DNA of 64,000 nucleotides from an uncultured Clostridia bacterium. GTDB lineage: Bacteria > Bacillota > Clostridia > Christensenellales > DTU072. The notes under the pieces are model-generated. The model was not told the DNA's origin. It was given only the letters and a program-made list of their open reading frames with translations, and searched no databases. How positions within the stretch are numbered: the first letter of the stretch is position 1; each line of letters begins with the position of its first letter. Position numbers and translations under genes: made by a program. The stretch is from NCBI GenBank assembly GCA_946621465.1, contig CAMOOO010000001.1, positions 448,386 through 512,385 of the forward strand, written 5' to 3'. Of this stretch, positions 23,456 through 32,781 are shown in pieces.

Positions 23456-25759
23456 ATGCCTATCAAAAAAAACCTGAATGAAAAAATCAAAGACGTGGCT
23501 AAACGAATTAAGACCGCGCGTGAAGCTATGGGCATCACCATCGAACAAGCGGCCTCCGAGTTGAACATTCCCGTAGAGGAATATAAAAAGTATGAAGACG
23601 GTTTAATTGACTTCAGTTTTACCTTTATATATAAAATCGCGAATATTTGCAACGTAGAAATTACCGACATAATGGAGGGACAAAGCCCGATACTGTCGAC
23701 CTACACCGTAACAAGGAAAGGCGAAGGGACTCCCATTGTCAGAAGAAAGGGGTTTGAGTACTATCGCTTGGCACCTCTTTTCAAAGGGAAACTTGCCGAA
23801 CCGTTTTTGGTAACCATCCCCTATTCCGAAGAAGCTCTCAGCCGTCCCCCGCACTTCTCCACGCACACCGGGCAGGAACTGGATATCGTTCTTTCCGGAA
23901 CGTTAAAAATGACCGTTGGCGAAAACAGCGAGATCCTGCACGAAGGGGATGCCATCTACTACGATTCATCCAATCCTCACGACGAACTGGCTCTGGGCGG
24001 AGAACCCTGCTCTATTTATGCCATCGTTATGAATCCCAAGGGCGGTATGTCCGAATATAAAGAAACGGAGGCAGTATCTTCTTGCTACTGCAATACCGAC
24101 CTTGCCAAATTAAAAAATCCCGTTGTAAAACCATTTATTACTACAGAATTGCATAAAAACGGCGCGTTAAAATCAATTTCTTTCCAGAACGAGGATAAAT
24201 TCAACTTTGCATTTGATATCGTAGATAAACTGGCGGAAAAGTGTCCGGATAAAACGGCGATGGTTTACGTCGATAACGATAAAAACGACAGATACTTTTC
24301 CTTCCGCCAAATTGCAGAAGAAACCAATCGCACTGCAAACTATCTCCTTTCTCTCGGTATTAAACGTGGAGACAAGGTCATGCTCGTTCTGAAACGCCAC
24401 TATCAATTCTGGTTTTCCATCCTTGCTTTACATAAGATCGGCGCAGTTGTTATTCCGGCAACGAACTTGTTAATGGAACACGATTTTGATTATCGTTTCA
24501 AAGCAGCCAACGTAAAGGCACTCCTATGTACTGCTGACGGTGTCACGGCCGACGAAGCGGATAAAGCCGCAGCGAAGCTCCCCTATCCCCTTGTCAAAGT
24601 CGTAGTCAACGGAACAAAAGAAGGCTGGCATAATTTTAATGAGGAATACGCATCTCACTCTTCCAGATTCGACCGTAATGACGATTCGCCTTGCGGAGAC
24701 GAAGATATGCTTATGTTCTTCACCAGTGGCACAACCGGATATCCGAAAATCGCCACCCATTCTTATAAATATCCTTTAGGCCACTACATCACAGCAAAGT
24801 ATTGGCATAACGTCGATCCCAATGGTTTACATTTTACTATGGCGGATACCGGTTGGGGAAAAGCTCTCTGGGGCAAACTATACGGACAATGGATGTGCGA
24901 AGCAGGCGTTTTTGTCTACGACTTCAATAAATTCAATGCCGCAGACGTTTTGGAACTGTTTGCCAAATACAAAATAACGACCTTCTGCGCTCCCCCGACA
25001 ATCTACAGATTCTTTATAAAAGAAAATCTTTCCAAATACGATCTTTCGTCCATCAAATACTCGACGATCGCCGGCGAGGCTCTGAATCCGGAAGTCTATT
25101 ATCAATGGCACAAAGCTACAGGCATCAGACTCATGGAAGGTTTCGGTCAAACGGAAACGACGTTGGTTATCGCTAACCTCGTCGGCTCCAAGGTCAAACC
25201 GGGATCCATGGGCAAACCCAGTCCTCTCTATCATGCCGACATTATCGATGATAACGGTGAACCGACAAAAGTCGGTGAAATCGGTGAGATAATCATCCAT
25301 ACCGATGAAGGCAATCCTTGTGGCCTGTTCAAAGGATACTACAAAGACCCCGACGCGACGAACAGAGCGCACCACGATAACGTCTACCATACGGGCGATA
25401 CAGCATGGCGTGATGAAGAAGGATACTACTGGTACGTAGGTAGAACGGACGACGTAATTAAATCCAGCGGATACCGTATCGGCCCGTTTGAGATAGAGAG
25501 CGTTATTATGGAACTGCCCTACGTCCTCGAATGCGCCGTAACCGCCGTCCCCGATGAAGTACGCGGACAGGTAGTTAAAGCTACGATCGTACTAACCAAA
25601 GGAACGGAAGGTACGGAGGAATTAAAGAAAGAAATTCAGCAGTACGTTAAAAAGAACACCGCACCGTACAAATATCCTCGTATAGTCGAGTTCATTGACG
25701 AATTGCCCAAAACCATCAGTGGAAAAATCCGCAGAGTAGAACTACGCGGAAATAAATAA
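23456..25759 (+). CDS. XRE-cupin-acyl-CoA synthetase fusion
   Basis: A 767-residue three-part protein. Residues about 10-75 are an XRE helix-turn-helix; about 105-195 a cupin (STHTGQELDIVLSG, EGDAIYYDSSNPHDE); about 240-767 an AMP-forming acyl-CoA synthetase of the medium-chain (ACSM-like) type. The ligase motifs are intact: FTSGTTGYPK, MADTGWGKALWG, FGQTET, YHTGDTAW, GRTDDVIKSSGYRI and the C-terminal catalytic Lys in KTISGKIRR. AGGAGG lies 9 nt before the ATG. The Ile-type T-box upstream points to activation of a branched-chain acid, with 2-methylbutyrate as precursor of isoleucine my favoured inference. Whether the DNA-binding half still regulates genes is unknown. Confidence 0.92.
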   Translation: MPIKKNLNEKIKDVAKRIKTAREAMGITIEQAASELNIPVEEYKKYEDGLIDFSFTFIYKIANICNVEITDIMEGQSPILSTYTVTRKGEGTPIVRRKGFEYYRLAPLFKGKLAEPFLVTIPYSEEALSRPPHFSTHTGQELDIVLSGTLKMTVGENSEILHEGDAIYYDSSNPHDELALGGEPCSIYAIVMNPKGGMSEYKETEAVSSCYCNTDLAKLKNPVVKPFITTELHKNGALKSISFQNEDKFNFAFDIVDKLAEKCPDKTAMVYVDNDKNDRYFSFRQIAEETNRTANYLLSLGIKRGDKVMLVLKRHYQFWFSILALHKIGAVVIPATNLLMEHDFDYRFKAANVKALLCTADGVTADEADKAAAKLPYPLVKVVVNGTKEGWHNFNEEYASHSSRFDRNDDSPCGDEDMLMFFTSGTTGYPKIATHSYKYPLGHYITAKYWHNVDPNGLHFTMADTGWGKALWGKLYGQWMCEAGVFVYDFNKFNAADVLELFAKYKITTFCAPPTIYRFFIKENLSKYDLSSIKYSTIAGEALNPEVYYQWHKATGIRLMEGFGQTETTLVIANLVGSKVKPGSMGKPSPLYHADIIDDNGEPTKVGEIGEIIIHTDEGNPCGLFKGYYKDPDATNRAHHDNVYHTGDTAWRDEEGYYWYVGRTDDVIKSSGYRIGPFEIESVIMELPYVLECAVTAVPDEVRGQVVKATIVLTKGTEGTEELKKEIQQYVKKNTAPYKYPRIVEFIDELPKTISGKIRRVELRGNK

Positions 25760-25776
25760 AATAAGGAGAACTCATC

Positions 25777-26574
25777 ATGAAAGTAGGCGTACAACTATAC
25801 ACTCTCAGAAGATATGCTCAAACGGAATCCGGATTAAACAATGTTTTTGAGAGGGTTCGCGAAATGGGATATGATACCGTCCAATACTCCGGATGTATTT
25901 CTTTCCCGAATAACATCAAGACGGAAACGGTCAAGAAATTGGCTGATGATAATGGTATCAAAATTTGCTTAACCCACGTTTCCACCGAGTCTATTTTGAA
26001 CAAAACGGAACAGGTTGCCGAAGATCATCTGAAACTGAACTGTCCGACGGTCGGCGTTGGTGCGATGCCACGCGAAGCGAGAACAAGTAAAGTTGAGTTG
26101 CATAGATTCATCGACAAAATGAATATTGTCGTTGAAGAACTCAGTAAATACAACCTCGGACTCGCCTATCACAATCATGACTTCGAGTTCAATAAAATAG
26201 ATGGCGAAAGAATTTTCGATACGTTGATCCGTGATTTCGATAAGAGAATTCTGTTTACTATGGATACTTATTGGGTGAAATACGGCGGCGAGGATCCGGT
26301 CGGCTGGATGGAAAAACTCAACGGCAGGATTAAAGACCTCCATATCAAAGACTGGACCGACAAACTCAACATTATCGAAAAAGTTTTCCTTCGTCAAAAA
26401 GCTAAAATGTGTCCTGTTGGCTCCGGAAAGCTCGATTTTAAGGCGATCTTTGCACAAGGCGAAAAACAAGGCATCGAAAATGCTTTAATAGAATTAGATA
26501 TTGCAAAAAAACCGTACGTTGCCCTGCAACAAAGCACTGACTATCTGAATAAACTGTTCGGTACCAACCAATAA
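25777..26574 (+). CDS. Sugar phosphate isomerase/epimerase-like TIM barrel
   Basis: A 265-residue member of the xylose-isomerase-like/AP endonuclease 2 TIM-barrel superfamily (MKVGVQLYTLR start, HNHDFEF metal-site strand, MDTYWVKYGGEDP, LHIKDW, and a final ALIELD strand that supplies the last metal-binding Glu). Family members isomerise or epimerise sugars or inositols; the substrate here is not evident. It follows the ligase fusion by 17 bp with AAGGAG upstream, so it should be under the same T-box. Its stop overlaps the next start by one base. Confidence 0.88.
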   Translation: MKVGVQLYTLRRYAQTESGLNNVFERVREMGYDTVQYSGCISFPNNIKTETVKKLADDNGIKICLTHVSTESILNKTEQVAEDHLKLNCPTVGVGAMPREARTSKVELHRFIDKMNIVVEELSKYNLGLAYHNHDFEFNKIDGERIFDTLIRDFDKRILFTMDTYWVKYGGEDPVGWMEKLNGRIKDLHIKDWTDKLNIIEKVFLRQKAKMCPVGSGKLDFKAIFAQGEKQGIENALIELDIAKKPYVALQQSTDYLNKLFGTNQ

Positions 26575-27596
26575 TGTATAAAAATGTAGCAGAGTATGCA
26601 AAATACGCGGAGAAGTCCTTTTCCGAGCGTCCATTTTGTTCCGGCGATGCGATGGTCTTTTCATCCATCGCCTATTCAACTCTGCCGATCAACGTTGTAA
26701 AACTACCTGCAAAACCTGTTGATTTTCTCGTGACAGAATGTCACCCTACTCTCTCTAATTGCGCCATTTCAAAGAGATTTTCCGATATCGTCATCCTGGA
26801 ACAAAAAATCGTATTTTCCGAACAGCCACACTGTCAGTTTTCCGGAACGGCAATTCAATTTGACGGGAACGTTTTTATCGGTTTTTGCGGAACCGACGAG
26901 TCTGTGGCCGGTTGGCTAGAAGACTTCGACCTTCTTTCAAACAAACAAATTCCCTCGCAGAAATACGGGCTTGAATTCACTCAATTCGTTGCAAAAAAAT
27001 ATGCGGACAAACCGATTTATCTCGGCGGTCATTCCAAGGGCGGCAACATCGCCGTCTATTCCGCCGTATTCAGTTCAACGGAAATAAAAGCACGCATAAA
27101 GGAAATATATAGCTTTGACGGTCCCGGCTTCTTGCCCGAAATAAGATCTCTGAAAAGCTACAAAGAAATACTCCCAAAAGTCAGTAAAATGGTCCCTAAA
27201 ATGAGTTTTTTCGGTATGATGCTCAACGGGAATGATCCGGTCATTCCTTGCAAGTGCAAAGGTTTTTGGTTCCTACAACACGACCACTATGCCTGGTATA
27301 TCGATTCAGACGGAAACATGACCGACGGAAAAAAACTGGGGTACCTCGCAGATAAGACAAGAAGATTATTCCATAAGATGATCAACTGTCTATCGCCCGA
27401 AGAAAAGAAATTATTTGTCGATATCGCAGAAAACGCCTTACGATATGCCGAAGTCATTTCCATGTACAACATGTCTCTGCGTTCAATCACTCGATTGATT
27501 CATTATTTGTTCCATTTAAAAAATCCCAAAGAAAAAGCATTTGCCAAATGGCTGAAAAACGAAGTATTATTGGGGATCTTTTTCCCTGTGCGATAA
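26574..27596 (+). CDS. Mbeg1-like (DUF2974) alpha/beta hydrolase
   Basis: A 340-residue lipase-like hydrolase of the DUF2974/Mbeg1-like family. The nucleophile elbow GGHSKGGN puts the catalytic Ser at residue 154. FIGFCGTDES (102-111) is the strand before the oxyanion region and YSFDGPGF follows the elbow, as in this family. No signal peptide is seen. It is coupled to the preceding gene by TAATG. The last 30 bp overlap the 3' end of the convergent methyltransferase gene. The natural substrate is unknown; being third in the T-box transcript may be incidental. Confidence 0.87.
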   Translation: MYKNVAEYAKYAEKSFSERPFCSGDAMVFSSIAYSTLPINVVKLPAKPVDFLVTECHPTLSNCAISKRFSDIVILEQKIVFSEQPHCQFSGTAIQFDGNVFIGFCGTDESVAGWLEDFDLLSNKQIPSQKYGLEFTQFVAKKYADKPIYLGGHSKGGNIAVYSAVFSSTEIKARIKEIYSFDGPGFLPEIRSLKSYKEILPKVSKMVPKMSFFGMMLNGNDPVIPCKCKGFWFLQHDHYAWYIDSDGNMTDGKKLGYLADKTRRLFHKMINCLSPEEKKLFVDIAENALRYAEVISMYNMSLRSITRLIHYLFHLKNPKEKAFAKWLKNEVLLGIFFPVR

Positions 27597-28166
27597 TATA
27601 ATAACACCATCTTCTATATCGTATTCTTTGCAATCGAACACCGAGTCTGACTTTACTGCTACAATAAATTCGCGCAAACGATTAACGTTCGTTCTGTGTT
27701 TTCTTTTTGGATTTTCTTCACCCTCGACCATACCATAAAATTTTACGTCGTCAGCAAAAATCTTTCCGTGCGAAGTCAGCATCTTTTTTATGTACGGATA
27801 CGCGTCAATATAGTATGATTTCGGTCCGTCAAGGACGACGAAATCGTAGCGGTTATTCTCCATTAGTGGCAATATTTCTTTACAATCGCCCAACAATATT
27901 TCGCACCTTTCGGACAAACCGAATTCTTTAATATTCGCCTTTGCTTGCCAAAATCTATCCTCGTCGATCTCGATAGATGTCACCCTCTCCGCGCCGCTAT
28001 ACAACATAGTAATCACACCAAGACCGATACACGTTCCTATCTCCAGGACGTTTTGGGGACGACATAACCTGATTTCCTGTGCCAAAAGATTTGCCGTTTC
28101 CGGACGCATTACCGGGATATGAGAGCCTAATGCCGACTTGCGGAGGATTTCTAACCGCTGATTCAT
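27567..28166 (-). CDS. SAM-dependent O-methyltransferase, TrmR/YrrM-like
   Basis: A 199-residue class I methyltransferase of the O-methyltransferase family 3 type. Motif I is VLEIGTCIGLG (about residues 40-50), the acidic ribose-binding strand is SIEIDED, and YDFVVLDGPKSYYIDAYP holds the metal-linked Asp. Closest known relatives include TrmR (YrrM), which methylates 5-hydroxyuridine in tRNA, so that role is plausible but not proven. It is translationally coupled to RNase J (4-bp overlap), fitting an RNA-related function. Confidence 0.82.
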   Translation of the reverse strand: MNQRLEILRKSALGSHIPVMRPETANLLAQEIRLCRPQNVLEIGTCIGLGVITMLYSGAERVTSIEIDEDRFWQAKANIKEFGLSERCEILLGDCKEILPLMENNRYDFVVLDGPKSYYIDAYPYIKKMLTSHGKIFADDVKFYGMVEGEENPKRKHRTNVNRLREFIVAVKSDSVFDCKEYDIEDGVIILSHREKDPQ

Positions 28167-29800
28167 TCCACTATTACCGGTACGATAACCGGTCTTTTAT
28201 CCAATCGCTTTTGGATACGTTTTGCTATCAGCTTTCTCAAAAATGATTTTCCGCTTTCAAGTCCTGCTTCTTTTAATTTACCCGACGTGATCTCATTGGT
28301 GATTTCCGTGATGATCTCCTCTCTGACTTCTTCCGGTATAGTTATTCCCCTCGCAACAATTACCGGTTGAGAAACAGCCTCCGGAGCAAAGTTAACTACG
28401 CATATCACACAGCCGTTCGTTGCCAGAGCTTTTCTATCGCTTATTAACCCATTGACGTCCTCAACGAGATATTTTCCGTCGAAAAGAGTCTGTCCGCACG
28501 GAACGTTACACCCAACGCGAATACCTGACGGGTCAATTTCAATGGAATTTCCGTTTTCTGCAATAAATATTCTATTGGCTCCCATACCCATCTCCATCGC
28601 CAGTTCTTTATGTTGTTTTAACTGACGGTATTCTCCGTGAACGGGAATAAAGTACTGCGGCTTAAGTAAAGCAAACATCATTTTTAATTCTTCTCTGCAA
28701 GCGTGTCCGGATGAGTGGATCTCGCTTAATGCCTGGTAAATGACTTCTGCTCCTCTTTTATTCAGATTATTTATAACGTTGAAGATGGTTTTTTCATTGC
28801 CCGGTATTGCCGAAGAACTCATTAAAACGGTATCATAATCACAAATTTCCAATTGAGGGAAATCGTTTTCGCTCATGCGAGTAAGCGCGCTCATAGGCTC
28901 TCCCTGTGTCCCGGTGCAAATAATACATAATTTATCCAAATCATATTTGCCGATTTTATCTATGTCAACCATGGCTTCTTCCGGATAATGCAATTCATCC
29001 AAATCTACGGCAATATCTACGATCTTTTGCAGGCTTCTTCCTGCCAAAGCTACTTTTCTGTCGTGCAATACGGCACAATTGATGATCTGTTGCACGCGAT
29101 GAATATTGCTGGCAAAAGTAGCGACAATGATTCTTTTATCTTTATTCAGAACGAACTGTGCATCCAACGCCTTAAAAACATTGCTTTCGCTCATGCTATA
29201 TCCCGGCTTTTCTACGTTTGTAGAATCTGCCATAAGTAGAAGTACGCCCTGCTCTCCTATCTCGGCAATTCTGGTTAAATCAGTATGTTTACCATCAATG
29301 GGAGTATGGTCGATTTTAAAATCACCCGTCATGAAGATAGTCCCTTTGGGTGTCCATATCGCCAACGCATAGCTACCCGCGATCGAGTGTGTAACGCGAA
29401 TAAACTCTACCGACATTTTTCCCGCCGGAATAACATCCCTGTCTTCCACCGGATAGAGTGTATATTTTTCTACCTTAAATTCTTTTAACTTACTTTCCAA
29501 AATACCAAGCGCAAGCGGACTTGCGTACACCGGAACGTCCAGATCTTTCAATAAGAAAGGTAGTGCGCCGATATGGTCTTCGTGTCCGTGGGTAATAAAA
29601 ATACCACGGATTTTACTTTTGTTATTCAATAAATAGGTGTAATCCGGTATAACGTACTCTATACCGGGCGTCTCTTCATTGTCCGGGAAGGTCAAACCGG
29701 CATCGACAATAATGATATCTTCGCCATGTTCAATGCAGGTCATATTTTTCCCGATTTCGCCAACGCCACCGAGAAAAGAAATTTTTACTCTTTTTGCCAT
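28163..29800 (-). CDS. rnj: Ribonuclease J
   Basis: A 545-residue RNase J with 5'-exo- and endonuclease activity on mRNA and rRNA. The metallo-beta-lactamase core has the zinc motif HGHEDH at residues 71-76, DADGLTF-type first strand (IIVDAGLTF), MTGDFKIDH and SSGHACREEL of the beta-CASP region, and a C-terminal domain from about 450. GAGAGG lies before the ATG. It follows the large ABC protein by 24 bp and is coupled to the methyltransferase. Only one RNase J is in the window. Confidence 0.95.
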   Translation of the reverse strand: MAKRVKISFLGGVGEIGKNMTCIEHGEDIIIVDAGLTFPDNEETPGIEYVIPDYTYLLNNKSKIRGIFITHGHEDHIGALPFLLKDLDVPVYASPLALGILESKLKEFKVEKYTLYPVEDRDVIPAGKMSVEFIRVTHSIAGSYALAIWTPKGTIFMTGDFKIDHTPIDGKHTDLTRIAEIGEQGVLLLMADSTNVEKPGYSMSESNVFKALDAQFVLNKDKRIIVATFASNIHRVQQIINCAVLHDRKVALAGRSLQKIVDIAVDLDELHYPEEAMVDIDKIGKYDLDKLCIICTGTQGEPMSALTRMSENDFPQLEICDYDTVLMSSSAIPGNEKTIFNVINNLNKRGAEVIYQALSEIHSSGHACREELKMMFALLKPQYFIPVHGEYRQLKQHKELAMEMGMGANRIFIAENGNSIEIDPSGIRVGCNVPCGQTLFDGKYLVEDVNGLISDRKALATNGCVICVVNFAPEAVSQPVIVARGITIPEEVREEIITEITNEITSGKLKEAGLESGKSFLRKLIAKRIQKRLDKRPVIVPVIVE

Positions 29801-29824
29801 TATATTTTACCTCTCATTTTAACT

Positions 29825-32686
29825 CTATTCTGTCCGCAGTGATTTTACCGGATCCCTTTTAGCTGCGATTATTGCCGGGACTAAACCGGAAATGCAAGTA
29901 ATAACCACAGACGCAGCCAATAAAATAAGCGAATGCCACCACAGCGGTGTTAATAAATTAGCTATAAATAATTTTTTCATCAATAAACCATTCAATGGAT
30001 ATGTCAATAGATACCCAACAAAAATACCTATCAATCCGGAGAATAATCCGAGTAAAACGGTTTCTGAATTGAAAATATTCATAATATCAATCTTTCTCGC
30101 ACCCATACTCCGCAAAATTCCTATTTCTTTCGTCCTGTCCTGAACGGAGATATACATAATAATCGCAACCATGATTGCAGAAACGACAACAGACAGACAA
30201 GTAACGGCAATTAAAATAAAGGTTATTGTATTGATCATTCCGTTTAAGCTATCCATGATATCCTTTAATTCATTTACGTATTCGACACTGTTATCTTTAT
30301 TTGACTCGCCCGATTTGTACAGTTGTTCCATTTCCTGGTTGTATTTATCCAAGAATTGAACTATTTTTTCCGATGCCTCAATGGAATAGGGATAAAAATA
30401 AATCGTTTCCGGAACGTCTAACTGTTTTACTCCTAGATTACTCAATAAAGCCTCGTAATCAACTAAACCAAGCTTATCTTGATCCGCGATAACGCTTTCT
30501 ATGCCATATGCACTGCATTTAGCAAGCAACATACTTTCTTGCATCGTTAGTGGTTCAGTCTCGATATTTCTCGAGCGGCTACTTATAGCCGAAGACAGCT
30601 CTTTATATTCCTGGTATTCTTCCGTTTGGGTCAAAGCGATGTAATCATTATAAGCCGCTATCTGTTGTTGCACCATCTCCGAGGAGGTGATCTTCTGAAT
30701 AATGTATTTAGACAAGCTCTGCGGATAACCGATAATACCGTTTATGCATCCGCTGGAGACTTCTTCTTTTTGCCTGACAATACCGGAGATACGTAGGGAC
30801 ACACCCTGCGACTCGATAACGGTTGTGACTTTTTCATTGTCCTCCGAAATATTGACGAATTTCCCTTCTTCATTCTTTTCATAATAATCAGTGTCTGCCA
30901 AAAGATAGTATTCTTTTCCACAATCATCATAAATAAAATCGGAAAAATTATACTCCGTTTTGATATCCTTATACGAGGCAAAAAAAGCAGCAATGCCATC
31001 GGGATCGAAATCACCGTTTGTCATTTTCGCCATCATTTTTTCTATTGTCTCACCGGAATTATGCAATATGCCACTGACTAAATCCATGATTTCTATCTCG
31101 CCCAAAGCATAGAGAGCGGCATCGGTTATTTGGTTATACTTATCTACGACAAGTACGATTTCATACACGCCATCTTGTTCCTGTTCGGCAGACGGCCATC
31201 TGCCTTGCAATAAATCATATTGCGAGGAAAGGATACCCTCATCTTCTATCAAAGAATCCCAAAAGGATACTTGTCCAAGCGCGTTAACGATATCGTTCTT
31301 TTCTTTATCGCGTAGAGTGGAGCCGAACAACAATTTGCTGAGTAGATTTATTTCCTGCGACGTTAAACTGTCAATAACCCTTTCCGAAAATGGGCTGAGC
31401 ATCACGTACTTTCCCGATTTCCTTTTATACACGTTCAGTACCATGTCATAATCGTATTTGATTGCACAAATCTCGTCCAATTCAGTTTTGTGCCGATCAA
31501 TATATTTTTTTAATTCCGTCGTATCGTTTTCTTTCCCCAATTCATCAAAGTTAGCTACAAGCCCGGTAATTAATTTTTGAATAAACACTTTTTGTTCATC
31601 TGAATACGAATCTCTTGAAGCTGACTCGTCCGTTAATATTTCCAAAATAGTTGATGTGTCCAAGGTGGCATAATTACTTCCATCCATTTTGGCTACGATA
31701 TCCCCAATATCACTCAGTGAGGATTGTGACTTCTTAACGTATAGCGGATACTTTGATAGCTGACTCTTCTGGAAAGAAAGCGCATAAGACGAAAAACCCG
31801 CGTTAAAAGCAAGTATTACGGAAATAGCAATTACACCGATACACCCTGCAAGCGCGGTAATAAGTGTTCTACCCTTTTTATAATATAGATTCTTTAAACT
31901 TATCAAAAACGATGCGCCGACGCTTATATTTGTTCTTTGTTTTTTTCTACCGCATTTTTTATTGTTTTCGGGCTTTTGTTCCGTTTCCAACTTCTCCTCG
32001 GACACTATCTCCTGAAGAACTTCATCTGAAATAATTTCACCATCCTGCATACGAATGATTCTATTACTGTACGCCTGCGCAAGCTCGTTATTATGGGTAA
32101 CGATAATGACCAATGATTCTTGAGAAAGCTCTTTTAATAATTCCAGAATTTGAACGGAGTTTTCACTATCCAAAGCACCTGTCGGCTCGTCCGCCAGGAT
32201 AATAGACGGATTGTTACAGATTGCCCGCGCAATAGCAACTCGCTGTGCCTGACCGCCGGATAGATGTTGTGGTTTCTTTTTCAGCTGATTTCCTAACCCG
32301 ACTTTATTCAATGCCTCTATGGCTTTTCTTTGTTGCTCCTCACGCTTGACACCGGAGATATTCATGGCGATCATGACGTTTTCAAGGACAGTCAACTGCG
32401 GAATGAGATAATAGTTTTGGAAAACAAAACCTACGTTATGATTTCTGTAGCTATCCCAATCTCCACTATCAAATTCTTTAGTTGAGGTCCCGTTAATTAT
32501 TATATCCCCAGATGAATACCGATCCAGACCGCCTATGATGTTCAAAAGAGTTGTTTTTCCGCAACCGCTTTGTCCACAAATAGAGACGATCCCTTTGGTT
32601 TCAAACTCTAACGTAATGCCCTTTAATGCATGAACGGTGTTTTCGTTTTCGCCATATGTCTTCTTGATGTCGATTAGTTTTAGCAT
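29825..32686 (-). CDS. MacB/FtsX-type ABC protein (fused ATPase and permease)
   Basis: A 953-residue single-chain type VII ABC system. Residues 1-225 are the ATPase (Walker A GQSGCGKTT at 38-46, signature LSGGQAQR, Walker B ILADEPTGALD). TM1 is about 273-297, then a large Glu/Lys/Tyr-rich extracellular domain of about 500 residues, then three helices forming the FtsX core (VQDRTKEIGILRSMGARK). Such proteins transmit force across the membrane, acting on lipoproteins, peptides or cell-wall enzymes rather than as plain transporters. The ATG at 32686 is chosen, with a TTG at 32701 as the alternative; neither has a good ribosome site. Confidence 0.9.
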   Translation of the reverse strand: MLKLIDIKKTYGENENTVHALKGITLEFETKGIVSICGQSGCGKTTLLNIIGGLDRYSSGDIIINGTSTKEFDSGDWDSYRNHNVGFVFQNYYLIPQLTVLENVMIAMNISGVKREEQQRKAIEALNKVGLGNQLKKKPQHLSGGQAQRVAIARAICNNPSIILADEPTGALDSENSVQILELLKELSQESLVIIVTHNNELAQAYSNRIIRMQDGEIISDEVLQEIVSEEKLETEQKPENNKKCGRKKQRTNISVGASFLISLKNLYYKKGRTLITALAGCIGVIAISVILAFNAGFSSYALSFQKSQLSKYPLYVKKSQSSLSDIGDIVAKMDGSNYATLDTSTILEILTDESASRDSYSDEQKVFIQKLITGLVANFDELGKENDTTELKKYIDRHKTELDEICAIKYDYDMVLNVYKRKSGKYVMLSPFSERVIDSLTSQEINLLSKLLFGSTLRDKEKNDIVNALGQVSFWDSLIEDEGILSSQYDLLQGRWPSAEQEQDGVYEIVLVVDKYNQITDAALYALGEIEIMDLVSGILHNSGETIEKMMAKMTNGDFDPDGIAAFFASYKDIKTEYNFSDFIYDDCGKEYYLLADTDYYEKNEEGKFVNISEDNEKVTTVIESQGVSLRISGIVRQKEEVSSGCINGIIGYPQSLSKYIIQKITSSEMVQQQIAAYNDYIALTQTEEYQEYKELSSAISSRSRNIETEPLTMQESMLLAKCSAYGIESVIADQDKLGLVDYEALLSNLGVKQLDVPETIYFYPYSIEASEKIVQFLDKYNQEMEQLYKSGESNKDNSVEYVNELKDIMDSLNGMINTITFILIAVTCLSVVVSAIMVAIIMYISVQDRTKEIGILRSMGARKIDIMNIFNSETVLLGLFSGLIGIFVGYLLTYPLNGLLMKKLFIANLLTPLWWHSLILLAASVVITCISGLVPAIIAAKRDPVKSLRTE

Positions 32687-32702
32687 CTGTGTCCAATGCA
32701 AT

Positions 32703-32725
32703 GATTATCTACTACGTTGATAATC
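32703..32725. repeat. Inverted repeat upstream of the MacB-like gene
   Basis: GATTATC at 32703-32709 and GATAATC at 32719-32725 form a perfect 7-bp dyad with a 9-bp centre, 17 bp before the ABC start. It could be an operator or a leader hairpin. Confidence 0.4.
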
Positions 32726-32781
32726 GAGCAACTCCTTTTTTTATTTATCATAAACAAAGAAATAACCGGAACAAAGTTCCC

